NCBI RefSeq assembly: GCF_024345415.1
Contig: NZ_JAGQBB010000009.1
Coordinates: 53,135 to 117,134 of the forward strand
Length of the DNA: 64,000 bases
Direction of reading: 5' to 3'
Source of the DNA: Synechococcus sp. Tobar12-5m-g
GTDB taxonomy: Bacteria > Cyanobacteriota > Cyanobacteriia > PCC-6307 > Cyanobiaceae
The first letter of the stretch is position 1. The number at the start of each line of letters is the position of its first letter. The position numbers and the translations under genes are program-made. Positions 54,410 through 62,837 of this stretch are shown in pieces. The notes beneath the pieces were generated by a model that saw only the letters and a program-made list of their open reading frames with translations, was not told the origin of the DNA and searched no databases.

Positions 54410-54496
54410 CTGCGTGCGATACACGGCAACGGGTGGGAGTGGTGCCTGGATCACCGGCACGTACGGCTCCACTACAGGCTGCAGCTCCCCATCTAG
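54410..54496 (+). pseudogene. Scrap of an FGE-like domain
   Basis: One frame reads Ile-His-Gly-Asn-Gly-Trp-Glu-Trp-Cys-Leu-Asp-His, which is the HGNxWEWCLD core of the FGE-like proteins nearby, and then ends at a TAG. It sits just upstream of a TIR gene that lacks an FGE part. The rest of 54234-54587 holds no gene I can support. Confidence 0.5.
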
Positions 54497-54587
54497 AGCC
54501 ATGCGGCGACAGCCAGGCCGTTGCCTCCCAGATTGCCAGCACCAGCCTGCGGAAGGGGTAATCTACCTAAGACCTCATCTGGACCCG

Positions 54588-55028
54588 ATGCGCTCGAGTG
54601 CCTTCATTAGTTACAGCCATAAGGACAAGCAGTGGCTTGAGAAGCTGAATGTAATGCTCACGCCTTTTACTCGGGATGGGATGGAGGTGTGGAGTGACCA
54701 GAAGATCAAGCCTGGCGCCCTTTGGGCAGATGAGATTCGCAAGGCTCTTGCCGATGCAAAGGTGGCAATTCTGTTGGTGAGCCCAGATTTCCTGGCATCA
54801 AAATTCATTGATGAAAATGAGCTGCCGCCCCTGCTGGCAGAGGCTGAACGTGGTGGCCTTGTAATTCTCTGGATACCGATTCACTTCAGCAACTACAAGC
54901 AAACTAAGATAAATGACTATCAGGCTGTTTGGGAGCCTTCCCAGCCACTGGCCAGTCTGAGCAAGTCCAAATTGAATCAGTCCTTGGTGTCCATTAGTGA
55001 AACCATCGCAGAGGCAATGGAGCGTTGA
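54588..55028 (+). CDS. Stand-alone TIR-domain protein
   Basis: 146 residues, a TIR domain with almost nothing added. Ser-Ala-Phe-Ile-Ser-Tyr-Ser-His-Lys-Asp, Val-Trp-Ser-Asp-Gln-Lys-Ile, then Ser-Pro-Asp-Phe-Leu-Ala-Ser-Lys-Phe: here Lys stands where targets 2 and 3 have the candidate catalytic Glu, so NADase activity may be absent. The stop is 1 bp before the start of the TIR-VMAP gene, which makes it the first gene of the four-gene operon. Confidence 0.85.
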   Translation: MRSSAFISYSHKDKQWLEKLNVMLTPFTRDGMEVWSDQKIKPGALWADEIRKALADAKVAILLVSPDFLASKFIDENELPPLLAEAERGGLVILWIPIHFSNYKQTKINDYQAVWEPSQPLASLSKSKLNQSLVSISETIAEAMER

Positions 55029-55029
55029 A

Positions 55030-56505
55030 ATGGCTGCTGAAAAGGACTTGGTATTTGTCTCCTTTTTCGCCAACGCAGGAAGCGCAGCACAGAAATCGTG
55101 TGAAGCGATAGTAACTCAGCTTAAACCCTTTACGCGTAGGAACGACAGCTTTGAGCTTTGGGATCGAAGCATGATCCAGGCCGGGAGCAACAAGGATGTC
55201 GCGATCAATACCGCGATTGGACGCTGCAGGGTTGCGGTTGTGTTGGTGAGCTATGAATACTTGGCCTCCGAGCATTGGGAGAAAGAGGCGAAGCCGTTGC
55301 TGGCGGCTCACCAGACAGGTCAGATTCATTTGTTATGGCAGCAGATCTCACCTTGCAATTGTGATCAAGAAGAAATCATCCAATACCAGCAGGTGATTTC
55401 AGGATCTGTCTTGACGAAATGCTCGCGTGCCGTACGAGAACAGCATGAACAGAAGATATCCGAAGTGGTTTTTCAGACCTGGAATGAGTTCGCGCCTCTC
55501 GCTCAGCGTCTGCAAGCACTACCCACCGATCAGCCAGTGCCAATAGCGAACAAGCCTGCACCGGCCCGCATGGCATGTGATGCCGTAGCACTGGTTCTCA
55601 CTCCTTCAGGAGAAGAAAAAGAATCCGAGCGCTTTTATCAGTGGAGGGCTTTCATCCAAAGGGTTGGAGAGAATCATTTTCAAGAAGTCCCCAACGGTGA
55701 TATCGGTGCGGAGCCTTCCTTCGCTAAAGAGAAACTTCCCGAGCTGCTGCATAGCCTGCAAGGCTGGATCAAGATCGACAGTAAGCTTGAGGATGTTCCT
55801 GTGCTGGAATTATTTGTTCCTGATGATCTGCTTGATCAAGACTGGGGGAGCATCAGCACTCAAGCTGGCGAGGACAAGCCCTTACACACCTATCAACCCT
55901 TTCTCCTGCGCTCCTCGGATCGCCTGCTCAATCGCGAGTGGAATATACGGCGTGGAGCGTTAAAGCGGATGTACCAACACCTCATCGAGGGAACCGGGGC
56001 TTGGCTGCCGCAAGATCAGCTCATCAAGGCGCAGATTCTCGAAACTCTGGATGGGCAAACTCAGGATAAAGATGCCGGTGACGCCGTGATCGCCGCGATT
56101 TGTTTGATGCAATCCACCACGTTGAAAAATAGAGCGTCCTGGCTGAGATCGGTCCTGATGTCCATGGCTCCTCTTGTGGTTTGGCCCTCTCATAGGAACT
56201 CCCTAGGGGAAGAGCAAGTGCAACTCTGTTTGCGCCATCTACCCTTGATCCGAGAAGAAATCAATCAAGGGCGCACGGTGAAACGACCCCATTGCCCGGA
56301 TCTGACACGCCTGGCCAAGGCACGACAAAAGTGGAGCCATCCTGAGGTTGATTTGCGGGGCCTCACCATCCTGGTGGACCATCCCGACCGCGCTCCTGAT
56401 CGGACAATGCTTCAAGCGCTCTTCTCGCCCTCTCGCCAAGACCCTTCCAGCGCTCCTGAAGGGGAACGCCCCGGATCTGTATCTGCGCTCCTCATTTCCT
56501 CCTGA
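55030..56505 (+). CDS. TIR - VMAP (vWA-MoxR associated protein) fusion
   Basis: 491 residues from the ATG at 55030. The first 140 residues form a divergent TIR domain (Leu-Val-Phe-Val-Ser-Phe-Phe-Ala, Glu-Leu-Trp-Asp-Arg-Ser, Ser-Tyr-Glu-Tyr-Leu-Ala-Ser-Glu-His). The rest (about 180-470) has the pattern of the VMAP C-terminal domain, including Val-Val-Trp-Pro-Ser-His-Arg-Asn and near the end Leu-Thr-Ile-Leu-Val-Asp-His-Pro-Asp-Arg. Proteins of this type connect MoxR ATPases and vWA proteins to an effector in ternary conflict systems. The MoxR gene starts 2 bp after its stop. Confidence 0.75.
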   Translation: MAAEKDLVFVSFFANAGSAAQKSCEAIVTQLKPFTRRNDSFELWDRSMIQAGSNKDVAINTAIGRCRVAVVLVSYEYLASEHWEKEAKPLLAAHQTGQIHLLWQQISPCNCDQEEIIQYQQVISGSVLTKCSRAVREQHEQKISEVVFQTWNEFAPLAQRLQALPTDQPVPIANKPAPARMACDAVALVLTPSGEEKESERFYQWRAFIQRVGENHFQEVPNGDIGAEPSFAKEKLPELLHSLQGWIKIDSKLEDVPVLELFVPDDLLDQDWGSISTQAGEDKPLHTYQPFLLRSSDRLLNREWNIRRGALKRMYQHLIEGTGAWLPQDQLIKAQILETLDGQTQDKDAGDAVIAAICLMQSTTLKNRASWLRSVLMSMAPLVVWPSHRNSLGEEQVQLCLRHLPLIREEINQGRTVKRPHCPDLTRLAKARQKWSHPEVDLRGLTILVDHPDRAPDRTMLQALFSPSRQDPSSAPEGERPGSVSALLISS

Positions 56506-56507
56506 GC

Positions 56508-57671
56508 ATGCCCAAATCGCCCCCCAACTCCTGGGACCTCTTCACCAACAACGGCAGCCCGCGTCCTGCCGGGGCCACCTGGCCCCCTATGCCCCCCTGG
56601 CGGGTGCGGCATCTGCCGGATGGCCTCGAGGCGCAGGACGTGCCCCAGTTGGAACCCGCCTCCAACACCGTGCAGCGGGGCCGGGCCTTTCGCCTGCCCC
56701 GGGTGGGCCAGGCCATCATGCCCTTGGGGGAGCGGTTGCGCCTGGCTGTAAACGCGGCGATCCATCTGCGCCGGCCGCTGCTGGTCACCGGCAGCCCTGG
56801 CACCGGCAAAACCAGCCTGGCCTACGCCATCGCCTGGGAACTCAACCTGGGGCCGGTGTTGCGTTGGTCGATCTCTCCTCGCAGCCAGTTGAAAGAAGAT
56901 GGGCTGTTTCAATACGACGCGATCGCCCGCCTTCAGGATTCGCAGATTTACCGTGACGAAACCTTCTCGGTGGCGGAGTACATCCGACTCGGTCCCGCCG
57001 GTACGGCTTTTCTCCCCTGGAAGCGGCCACGGGTGTTGCTGATCGATGAGATCGACAAATCCGATATCCAACTTCCGAATGAACTGTTGAGCCTTTTGGA
57101 GGAGGGGACGTACACCATCCCTCCCCTGCAGCGGGAAGTAGACCGCGCCAGACGGAAACCGGAGCGCAACAACCAGGCGTTGCCTCCCCCTGAGGACGTG
57201 CCGGTGCGCACCGCCGATCAAAACGGCACCGCCCTCGTGCGGGCAGGCCTGGTGCAGTGCAAGGAGTTTCCGATTGTGGTGATGACGAGCAACCGGGAGC
57301 GCGATTTTCCGCCCGCTTTTAACCGCCGCTGCATCCGTGTGGAGATGCCTCACCCCAGCGAGGCCGACACCCTCAAGGAGGTTGTGCTGGCCCATTTCCA
57401 CCCCGAAGCAACTTTGGGCAAGGGCGTCAAGGAACATCCATTTCTGAAGGATGCGCCAGTGCCCGAAGAGATCGAGGCGTTTCTCAGAAAGGATGAGAAC
57501 GGCGATCTGGCCACCGATCAACTGCTCAATGCTCTGCACTTGCTCACCCTGGAGCAGACCAGCCAGAACCTTTGGCTATCCCCTGATGCGGTTGCTGGCG
57601 ATCAACTGCGATCCATCCTTTACAGAGAACTGCATGGGCGCGATGGCGCCGATAGTGATGGGATGACCTGA
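56508..57671 (+). CDS. MoxR-type AAA+ ATPase
   Basis: 387 residues. Walker A GSPGTGKTS (about residues 95-103), Walker B Leu-Leu-Ile-Asp-Glu-Ile-Asp-Lys (about 177), sensor 1 Met-Thr-Ser-Asn-Arg-Glu-Arg and an arginine finger in Phe-Asn-Arg-Arg-Cys. A Pro-rich N-terminus precedes it. MoxR ATPases remodel or gate a vWA partner. Here the partner is the next gene, whose start overlaps the stop (TGATG). Confidence 0.9.
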   Translation: MPKSPPNSWDLFTNNGSPRPAGATWPPMPPWRVRHLPDGLEAQDVPQLEPASNTVQRGRAFRLPRVGQAIMPLGERLRLAVNAAIHLRRPLLVTGSPGTGKTSLAYAIAWELNLGPVLRWSISPRSQLKEDGLFQYDAIARLQDSQIYRDETFSVAEYIRLGPAGTAFLPWKRPRVLLIDEIDKSDIQLPNELLSLLEEGTYTIPPLQREVDRARRKPERNNQALPPPEDVPVRTADQNGTALVRAGLVQCKEFPIVVMTSNRERDFPPAFNRRCIRVEMPHPSEADTLKEVVLAHFHPEATLGKGVKEHPFLKDAPVPEEIEAFLRKDENGDLATDQLLNALHLLTLEQTSQNLWLSPDAVAGDQLRSILYRELHGRDGADSDGMT

Positions 57672-60631
57672 TGCCCGCTCGCCAGCCTGGTTCCGCCCAT
57701 CTGGCCGAGGCCCTGAGCTGGATGGTGGCCCACAGCCAGGCCAGCCCCGATGAACTGACACCCGGCCCCCTGGAGCTTGCCGAGGTGCTCTGGCTGGCGG
57801 GGCGCCTCCCGGAGCTTCCCAAGCGCCGCAGGGTTGTTCACACGCCGCCTCTGCCTGATCCAGGCGATCCGGCGCCCGGATCGATCAGTCCACCCCCTCA
57901 GCCCGAGCCGCCCGAACCGGAGATCCGGCCCGAAGCCCCCTCCCTGCCCCCCGATCCCTCCCTGCCCACCCCCTTCCCCGGCATCTCGGCCGAGCCCGTG
58001 CCGGAAGACCCCCTGCTGCCGGTTGCCGTGCTGCCGGACGAGCAGGACGTGGCCAGGGATCTGGCCGGCATGGTGCTGCCGGGCCGGGTGCGGGAGGAGG
58101 CGCCCCTGGGCGATCGCGACAAGCTGCTGCGCGCCCTGGCGCCCTTGCTGCGGCGCCGACCGGATCCCCGGCGCCAGCGCTTCAATGAGGAGCGCACGGT
58201 GGATCTCTACGCCCAGACCGGCTTGCTGCTGCCGGTCTTTGAGCCTTGCCAGGGCCCGGCCTTTGATGAGGTGCTGCTGCTCCGCGATGGCGGGGTGTCG
58301 ATGCAGGTGTGGCGGCGGCAGGCTGAGGAGCTGCAGCGGGTGTTGGCCTCCACCCAGGTGTTTCCGAGGGTGCGGTTGCAAGAGCTCCAGCCTGCGCCGG
58401 TGGAGCGAGGCATGGATTCGGCCGCCCGCCAGCAGGCGGTGGAGCAGCTGTCCAGAGCGGCCAAGCTGCAGCCGGGAGGCCGGACGCTGCTGCTGTTCCT
58501 CAGCGACACCGCCGGCCGGCACTGGTGGGATGGGCGCATGTTTGCGGCGCTGGAGATCTGGGCCCGTACTTGCCCCACGGCGATCCTTCAACCCCTGCCG
58601 ATGTGGCACTGGAACCGCACGGCCCTGTCGGCGGTGGAGCGTGTGACGGTGCGCAATTCAAGCCCCGCCGCAGCCAATCCGGCCTATGCGGCCGACCCCC
58701 TGAACTGGTGGGAAGTGCCGTTGTCACCGGGGCGTGATCTGCCGCTGCCGGTGTTGCCCCTGAATCGCGAGGGTCTGGGCACCTGGAGTGCCGTGCTGAT
58801 GGGCCATCCCGCCTATGCCACCCCAGGCGTGGCCCTGGCGCATGGGCCCCAGCTCCAGCAACGGCTTCGGCAGTTGCTTGGCGATCGCGACCTCACGGCG
58901 CCATCGCCTGCCCCCATGCCCCTCACCGCCGAGGAGGCCGCAGCCCGCTGGGAGGCGTTTCAAGCCATGGCCTCTCCCCAGGCTCAGCAATTGCTGATGG
59001 TGATGGCCACAGCTCCGCTGCTCACCCTGCCGGTGATCCGCCTGCTCAAGGCGGCGAAGCTGCCGGAGGTGGCCGATTCGTTGCCGATCGCCGAGGTGCT
59101 CACGGGGGGCCTGGTGTTGCGCAAGCAGGCCCCTTCTGACTCGAAGGCGCACAACGGCAAGTCGCTGCGACCGCAGCACATTCAGTTTGAAGTGCTGCCT
59201 GAGGTTGCCATCCTGCTCCGGGATCAGCTGCCAGCGACCGAACGCCGCGATGTGATCAGCCGCGTCAGCGCCCTGGTGGAGCGCCGCTGGAACCGCAACC
59301 GCATGATCGGCGAGCCCTCCTTTGAGGCAGTGTTGTGCGACCCCACCGTTTCGCCACCCGAAGGGTTGGAGGGTGTTGTGCAGTTCGCCTCTGTCACGGC
59401 CCGCCTGCTTGACGGCCTGCCCGGGGCGGAGGCCCAGGCCTTCGCCGAGCGCATCCGCCAAGGCAGCGGCTTGCCGCCAGGATCCCCCTGGCCCGCCTCA
59501 ATGGCCTTTGCGGAGGTGGCATTTGAAGCGGCCCAGCTGGTCGACACCCCCGAGCTGGAGGCGGTGGCCTTCACCACGGCCCGGTGGAACGAAGTTGTGC
59601 TGCGGCAGGTGGTGTTTCGGACCCTGCGGCCAACTGATCTGCTGACCTTCCTGCAGCAGGTGGAGAGGGAAGGCGGCGCTGCGGCCCGCGCCAGCCTGCC
59701 CATCGCAACCGCCTGGGCCTTCCACGAACCCCTCCGGCGAGATTCCCTACGACCGGGCGACACCACTGACAAGGGCAATCCCCTGGCCCTCACCCTCGTA
59801 GAAATCCTCGCCGGCACCTTCCTGATGGGCTCCCCCCCGGAAGAACCTGAGCGTTTCGACGATGAAGGCCCACAGCATGAGGTGACGCTGGAGAGCTTCT
59901 TCATGGGCCAAACGCCGATCACCCAGGCCCAGTGGCGAGAGGTGGCGGGCTGGCAGGAGCGGCCGGGGGAACGGTGGGGCAGAGAGCTCTCGGCGGATCC
60001 CTCCCACTTCCAAAGCAAGGACGGGCAAGAGGAGAACAAGGTGCGCTTGTTGGAAGGCGAGAGCAACACCGACCAGCGGCCCGTGGAGCAGGTGAGCTGG
60101 TTGGAGGCGATGGAGTTTTGCTCCCGTTTAAGCCAACGCACTGGGCGCACCTACACGCTGCCGAGCGAAGCCCAATGGGAATACGCCTGCCGGGCGGGAA
60201 CGACAACGCCCTTCCATTTCGGCGACACGATCAGTCCGGAGCTGGCCAATTACAACGGCGACTATGTCTACTTTGATGGGCCTAAAGGGATCAATCGAGA
60301 GCAGACCACGCCAGTGCTGGGGGTAGGGCAGTTTCCGGCCAATGCTTGGGGCCTCCAGGACATGCACGGCAATGTTTGGGAATGGTGCCTGGATGAATGG
60401 CACGAAAGCTACGAAGGAGCACCCACCGATGGCCGAGCCTGGGTGGATGGGGAGGAAGGAGAAAAGAGCAGCGAAACCGAAAAGAGGAGTCTGCTGCGCG
60501 GCGGCTCCTGGCTCAGCTACCCCGGGCTGTGCCGCTCGGCCTTCCGCAGCCTCGGCGGGCCCGGCGGCGCCGACGACGGCGTCGGTTTCCGTGTGGTCTG
60601 CCTCCCCCAGGGCCCTTCCCTTAACCCTTAA
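57671..60631 (+). CDS. vWA-like (SAV_2336-type) - FGE-like protein, DGR target 4
   Basis: 986 residues. A short helical N-terminus (Met-Val-Ala-His-Ser) leads to a Pro-rich linker (about 60-130). Next is a vWA-like region (about 195-400) with Leu-Leu-Leu-Arg-Asp-Gly-Gly-Val-Ser in place of the usual MIDAS motif and Thr-Leu-Leu-Leu-Phe-Leu-Ser-Asp-Thr later. Helical sequence runs to about 690, and an FGE-like fold follows (about 700-980; [39 protein letters not shown]). Residues 941-980 are the variable repeat. The order resembles SAV_2336-family proteins of MoxR/VMAP systems. The FGE end gives this ATP-driven switch a DGR-diversified head. Confidence 0.85.
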   Translation: MPARQPGSAHLAEALSWMVAHSQASPDELTPGPLELAEVLWLAGRLPELPKRRRVVHTPPLPDPGDPAPGSISPPPQPEPPEPEIRPEAPSLPPDPSLPTPFPGISAEPVPEDPLLPVAVLPDEQDVARDLAGMVLPGRVREEAPLGDRDKLLRALAPLLRRRPDPRRQRFNEERTVDLYAQTGLLLPVFEPCQGPAFDEVLLLRDGGVSMQVWRRQAEELQRVLASTQVFPRVRLQELQPAPVERGMDSAARQQAVEQLSRAAKLQPGGRTLLLFLSDTAGRHWWDGRMFAALEIWARTCPTAILQPLPMWHWNRTALSAVERVTVRNSSPAAANPAYAADPLNWWEVPLSPGRDLPLPVLPLNREGLGTWSAVLMGHPAYATPGVALAHGPQLQQRLRQLLGDRDLTAPSPAPMPLTAEEAAARWEAFQAMASPQAQQLLMVMATAPLLTLPVIRLLKAAKLPEVADSLPIAEVLTGGLVLRKQAPSDSKAHNGKSLRPQHIQFEVLPEVAILLRDQLPATERRDVISRVSALVERRWNRNRMIGEPSFEAVLCDPTVSPPEGLEGVVQFASVTARLLDGLPGAEAQAFAERIRQGSGLPPGSPWPASMAFAEVAFEAAQLVDTPELEAVAFTTARWNEVVLRQVVFRTLRPTDLLTFLQQVEREGGAAARASLPIATAWAFHEPLRRDSLRPGDTTDKGNPLALTLVEILAGTFLMGSPPEEPERFDDEGPQHEVTLESFFMGQTPITQAQWREVAGWQERPGERWGRELSADPSHFQSKDGQEENKVRLLEGESNTDQRPVEQVSWLEAMEFCSRLSQRTGRTYTLPSEAQWEYACRAGTTTPFHFGDTISPELANYNGDYVYFDGPKGINREQTTPVLGVGQFPANAWGLQDMHGNVWEWCLDEWHESYEGAPTDGRAWVDGEEGEKSSETEKRSLLRGGSWLSYPGLCRSAFRSLGGPGGADDGVGFRVVCLPQGPSLNP
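60491..60610 (+). repeat. DGR variable repeat VR4
   Basis: 120 bp, ungapped. 19 differences from the template by hand count, the most of the five, all at template adenines. Confidence 0.95.
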
Positions 60632-60719
60632 ACCCTCAATCCCTCAACACTCGGCTGTTGTTTAACCCTGGCTGTTGGCTTGCGGCCGTTGGCTGTTCCC
60701 GAATGGCGCCGCAGGCGCC
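60611..60719 (+). repeat. Conserved block 3' of VR4 with GGCGCC hairpin
   Basis: Tail codons, the shared ATCCCTCAACACTCGGCTGT block, and the hairpin GGCGCCGCAGGCGCC at 60705-60719. Confidence 0.8.
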
Positions 60720-60762
60720 TCGATTCAATGGCCCGCACGCAATCCGGTGATTGGGGCCCACC

Positions 60763-60942
60763 TCAGCGCAGGAGCTGAATTTCCAGCGGCAGCGTCAACC
60801 CCGTCCAGGCCCGAAGCGCAAGCGTCACGGCTGTGATCAACTTCACGTTCACCCCTGCCGCGAGCGATTGCTGCACCACCTCGGATCCAGGCTTCTGCCT
60901 CAGAAAAGCCAGCAGCGCCGAGGCATCGAGTACAACCTGCAT
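60763..60942 (-). CDS. Truncated PIN-domain toxin (VapC type)
   Basis: 59 residues with a good PIN start (Gln-Val-Val-Leu-Asp-Ala-Ser-Ala-Leu-Leu-Ala-Phe-Leu-Arg). It ends about 70 residues early, so the C-terminal acidic residues of the active site are missing and it cannot be a working nuclease. The ATG at 60942 overlaps the antitoxin stop (TGATG). Confidence 0.65.
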   Translation of the reverse strand: MQVVLDASALLAFLRQKPGSEVVQQSLAAGVNVKLITAVTLALRAWTGLTLPLEIQLLR

Positions 60943-61106
60943 CAAGACCCTTCCTGCGGGGCCTCCAGGCGCCGTTCGGCAAGCAATTCGTCTACCAGCT
61001 GGCGATCGGTCGGCAACCCGGCGAAGCGAGCCCTCAGGCGCTGCTTAATGGCGTCTGGTTGTTCCAACACCTGCCTGTCTTGCCCTTGTCGTCTGCCACG
61101 CCCCAT
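60942..61106 (-). CDS. VapB-like antitoxin, divergent from avd
   Basis: 54 residues, basic N-terminus and a tail Leu-Pro-Thr-Asp-Arg-Gln-Leu-Val-Asp-Glu-Leu-Leu-Ala-Glu-Arg-Arg typical of antitoxins paired with PIN toxins. The start codon overlaps the avd start on the other strand (CATG at 61104-61107), so the two promoters must interleave. The partner toxin is truncated, so it may persist as a DNA-binding repressor. Confidence 0.6.
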   Translation of the reverse strand: MGRGRRQGQDRQVLEQPDAIKQRLRARFAGLPTDRQLVDELLAERRLEAPQEGS

Positions 61107-61464
61107 GTCCATACCCTCCACCGCCGAACTGCCGATCCAGGAGGCCACCCTCGACCTGATCCGCTGGTTCCTTCCAATCCTCCACCGTTTGCCGCGCCAG
61201 CACCGCCACGGCCTTGGCGAGCGGCTGATCACCAACCTCTACGAGCTGCTGGAGCAGCTGGCCCTGGCCCGCTTCCAACGGGAGCGGCTGGTGATCCTTG
61301 AGCCCCTGCGCGGGCGGATTCAGCTGATCCAACTGCAGGCCCGATTGCTGCATGATTTCCAGTTGATTGATCTGCGCCGCTATGAGCACGCCAGCCGCCT
61401 GATCAACGCCGTTGGTCGCCAGCACAGCGCCTGGCTGGCCCAGCAACGCCGCCCCCCCGGATGA
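61105..61464 (+). CDS. avd: DGR accessory variability determinant (Avd)
   Basis: 119 residues, basic, all-helical: a four-helix bundle that in known DGRs forms a pentamer, binds the reverse transcriptase and is needed for mutagenic homing. Family marks are Glu-Leu-Pro-Ile-Gln near the start, Leu-Ile-Arg-Trp-Phe-Leu-Pro, Leu-Gly-Glu-Arg-Leu, and Leu-Tyr-Glu-Leu-Leu-Glu-Gln-Leu. The ATG at 61105 starts the family-like part. Its stop overlaps the RT start (ATGA), so both are translated together. Confidence 0.9.
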   Translation: MSIPSTAELPIQEATLDLIRWFLPILHRLPRQHRHGLGERLITNLYELLEQLALARFQRERLVILEPLRGRIQLIQLQARLLHDFQLIDLRRYEHASRLINAVGRQHSAWLAQQRRPPG

Positions 61465-62522
61465 CCCCCACGAACCTCTACCCCCGCCTCACCAGCTTCG
61501 CCAATCTGCATGCCGCCGCCCGTCGCGCCCAACGGGGCAAGCGCTACCGGACCGCGGTGCTGGCCTTCAACGCCAACCTGGAAGCGGAGCTGCTGCGGCT
61601 CCAGGAGGAGCTCCGCTCCTTCACCTACAGCCCAGGCCCCTACCGGCGGTTCCGCATCCGTGATCCGAAACCGCGCTTGATCAGCGCCGCCCCCTACCGC
61701 GACCGGGTGGTGCACCACGCCCTCTGCGCTGTGATTGTGCCGCCGCTGGAGCGTGGCTTTCACCGCGGCAGTTTTGCCAACCGGCGTGGCTTCGGCAGCC
61801 ACCGGGCCCTGCGCCGCTTCGTGGCGGCCGCCGCCCGCCACCGCTGGGTGCTGCAGGCCGACATCCGCCTTTACTTCCCCAGCATTGACCTCACGATCCT
61901 GCGGGCTCAGCTTGCGGCTGCTATCGGATGCCCTGGCACCCTCTGGCTCCTCGATCAGATCCTGGCCAATGGCGCCAGCCACGGCCCCGCCCTCGATGCT
62001 TTTCTCGGCGACAGCCTGCTCACGCCGCTGGAGCGGCCCCGGGGCCTGCCGATCGGCAACCTCACCAGCCAATTCCTCGCCAATCTGCACCTCAATGCGC
62101 TCGATCACACGCTCAGCGCCCTGCCTGGCGTGCTCGCTTACCTGCGCTACGTGGATGATCTCGCGCTGTTCGCCGACCACCCCGAGCCGCTGCGGCTGGC
62201 CCGTGGCCGGCTGGAGACCGAGTTGGCGGCCCTGCGGCTGCGGGCCCATCCGGTGAAAACCCAGATCCGCCGCTGCCGTGATGGCGCCAGCTTCGTGGGT
62301 TTCGTGGCGCGGCCAGGCCGGCTGCGGGTGCGCAACCACAATCTGCGGCGGGGCCGCCGTCGCCTGAAGCTGCAGCACCGGGCGGTGTTGGCTGGAACGC
62401 TTCCCGCCGCCGCCGCCCGCACCAGCCTGCTGAGCTGGAACGCCCACCTCGCCCACGGCCACACCTGGCGCCTGCGCCGCCGTTTGTTCGCTGGCCTTTC
62501 CTATGCCGTCGACCTACCCTGA
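61461..62522 (+). CDS. DGR reverse transcriptase
   Basis: 353 residues. The catalytic YVDD is at residues 230-233 (Leu-Arg-Tyr-Val-Asp-Asp-Leu-Ala), and the first palm aspartate is in [10 protein letters not shown] (about 134). The motif IGNLTSQ at 198-204 is the DGR hallmark (IGxxxSQ in place of the QGxxxSP of other reverse transcriptases). The enzyme copies the template RNA with frequent errors at adenines and, with Avd, the cDNA replaces variable repeats in the targets. It follows avd and is followed at 19 bp by the template repeat. Confidence 0.96.
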   Translation: MTPTNLYPRLTSFANLHAAARRAQRGKRYRTAVLAFNANLEAELLRLQEELRSFTYSPGPYRRFRIRDPKPRLISAAPYRDRVVHHALCAVIVPPLERGFHRGSFANRRGFGSHRALRRFVAAAARHRWVLQADIRLYFPSIDLTILRAQLAAAIGCPGTLWLLDQILANGASHGPALDAFLGDSLLTPLERPRGLPIGNLTSQFLANLHLNALDHTLSALPGVLAYLRYVDDLALFADHPEPLRLARGRLETELAALRLRAHPVKTQIRRCRDGASFVGFVARPGRLRVRNHNLRRGRRRLKLQHRAVLAGTLPAAAARTSLLSWNAHLAHGHTWRLRRRLFAGLSYAVDLP

Positions 62523-62541
62523 TGGCGGGCGGGTCGTGCAG

Positions 62542-62661
62542 CTGCTGCGCGGCGGCTCCTGGAACAACAACCCCAGGAAGTGCCGCTCGGCCTACCGCAA
62601 CCACAACGAGCCCGGCAACGCCAACAACAACGTCGGTTTCCGTGTGGTCTGCCTCCCCCAG
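62542..62661 (+). repeat. DGR template repeat (TR)
   Basis: 120 bp that start CTGCTGCGCGGCGGCTCCTGG-like sequence and end CTGCCTCCCCCAG. Read in the frame of the targets it holds nine AAC codons (three, one, one, one, then three), plus AGG, AAG, TAC, CAC and GAG. Together these give 25 adenines counting one in the last codon. The five VRs differ from it almost only at these. It is not translated in the RT frame and has no start codon of its own. Right of the VR-like core the sequence differs from the VR flanks (CAGCACCCTTC here, CAGGGCCCTTCC in most VRs), which would separate donor from recipient. Confidence 0.95.
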
Positions 62662-62837
62662 CACCCTTCAAAGTCCGAACCGTTGGAAGGGATTCCAGCG
62701 GGAGCACAGGAAGGGTCCAGACCCGCTCCCGTGATCGGCCGGCCCAGGCCTCCGATCCGCACAGCGCCGGGGGGTGCCCCGGCGGCTCCTGGCCCTGCGC
62801 CGGCCGCCGCTGGATGTGCGCCTCCCTTTTCGCGGCC

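Noticed and set aside
36986..60719. GGCGCC hairpins as transcription terminators
   Set aside because: They lack a following T-run and occur only behind variable repeats, so a DGR role is likelier, although termination is not excluded.
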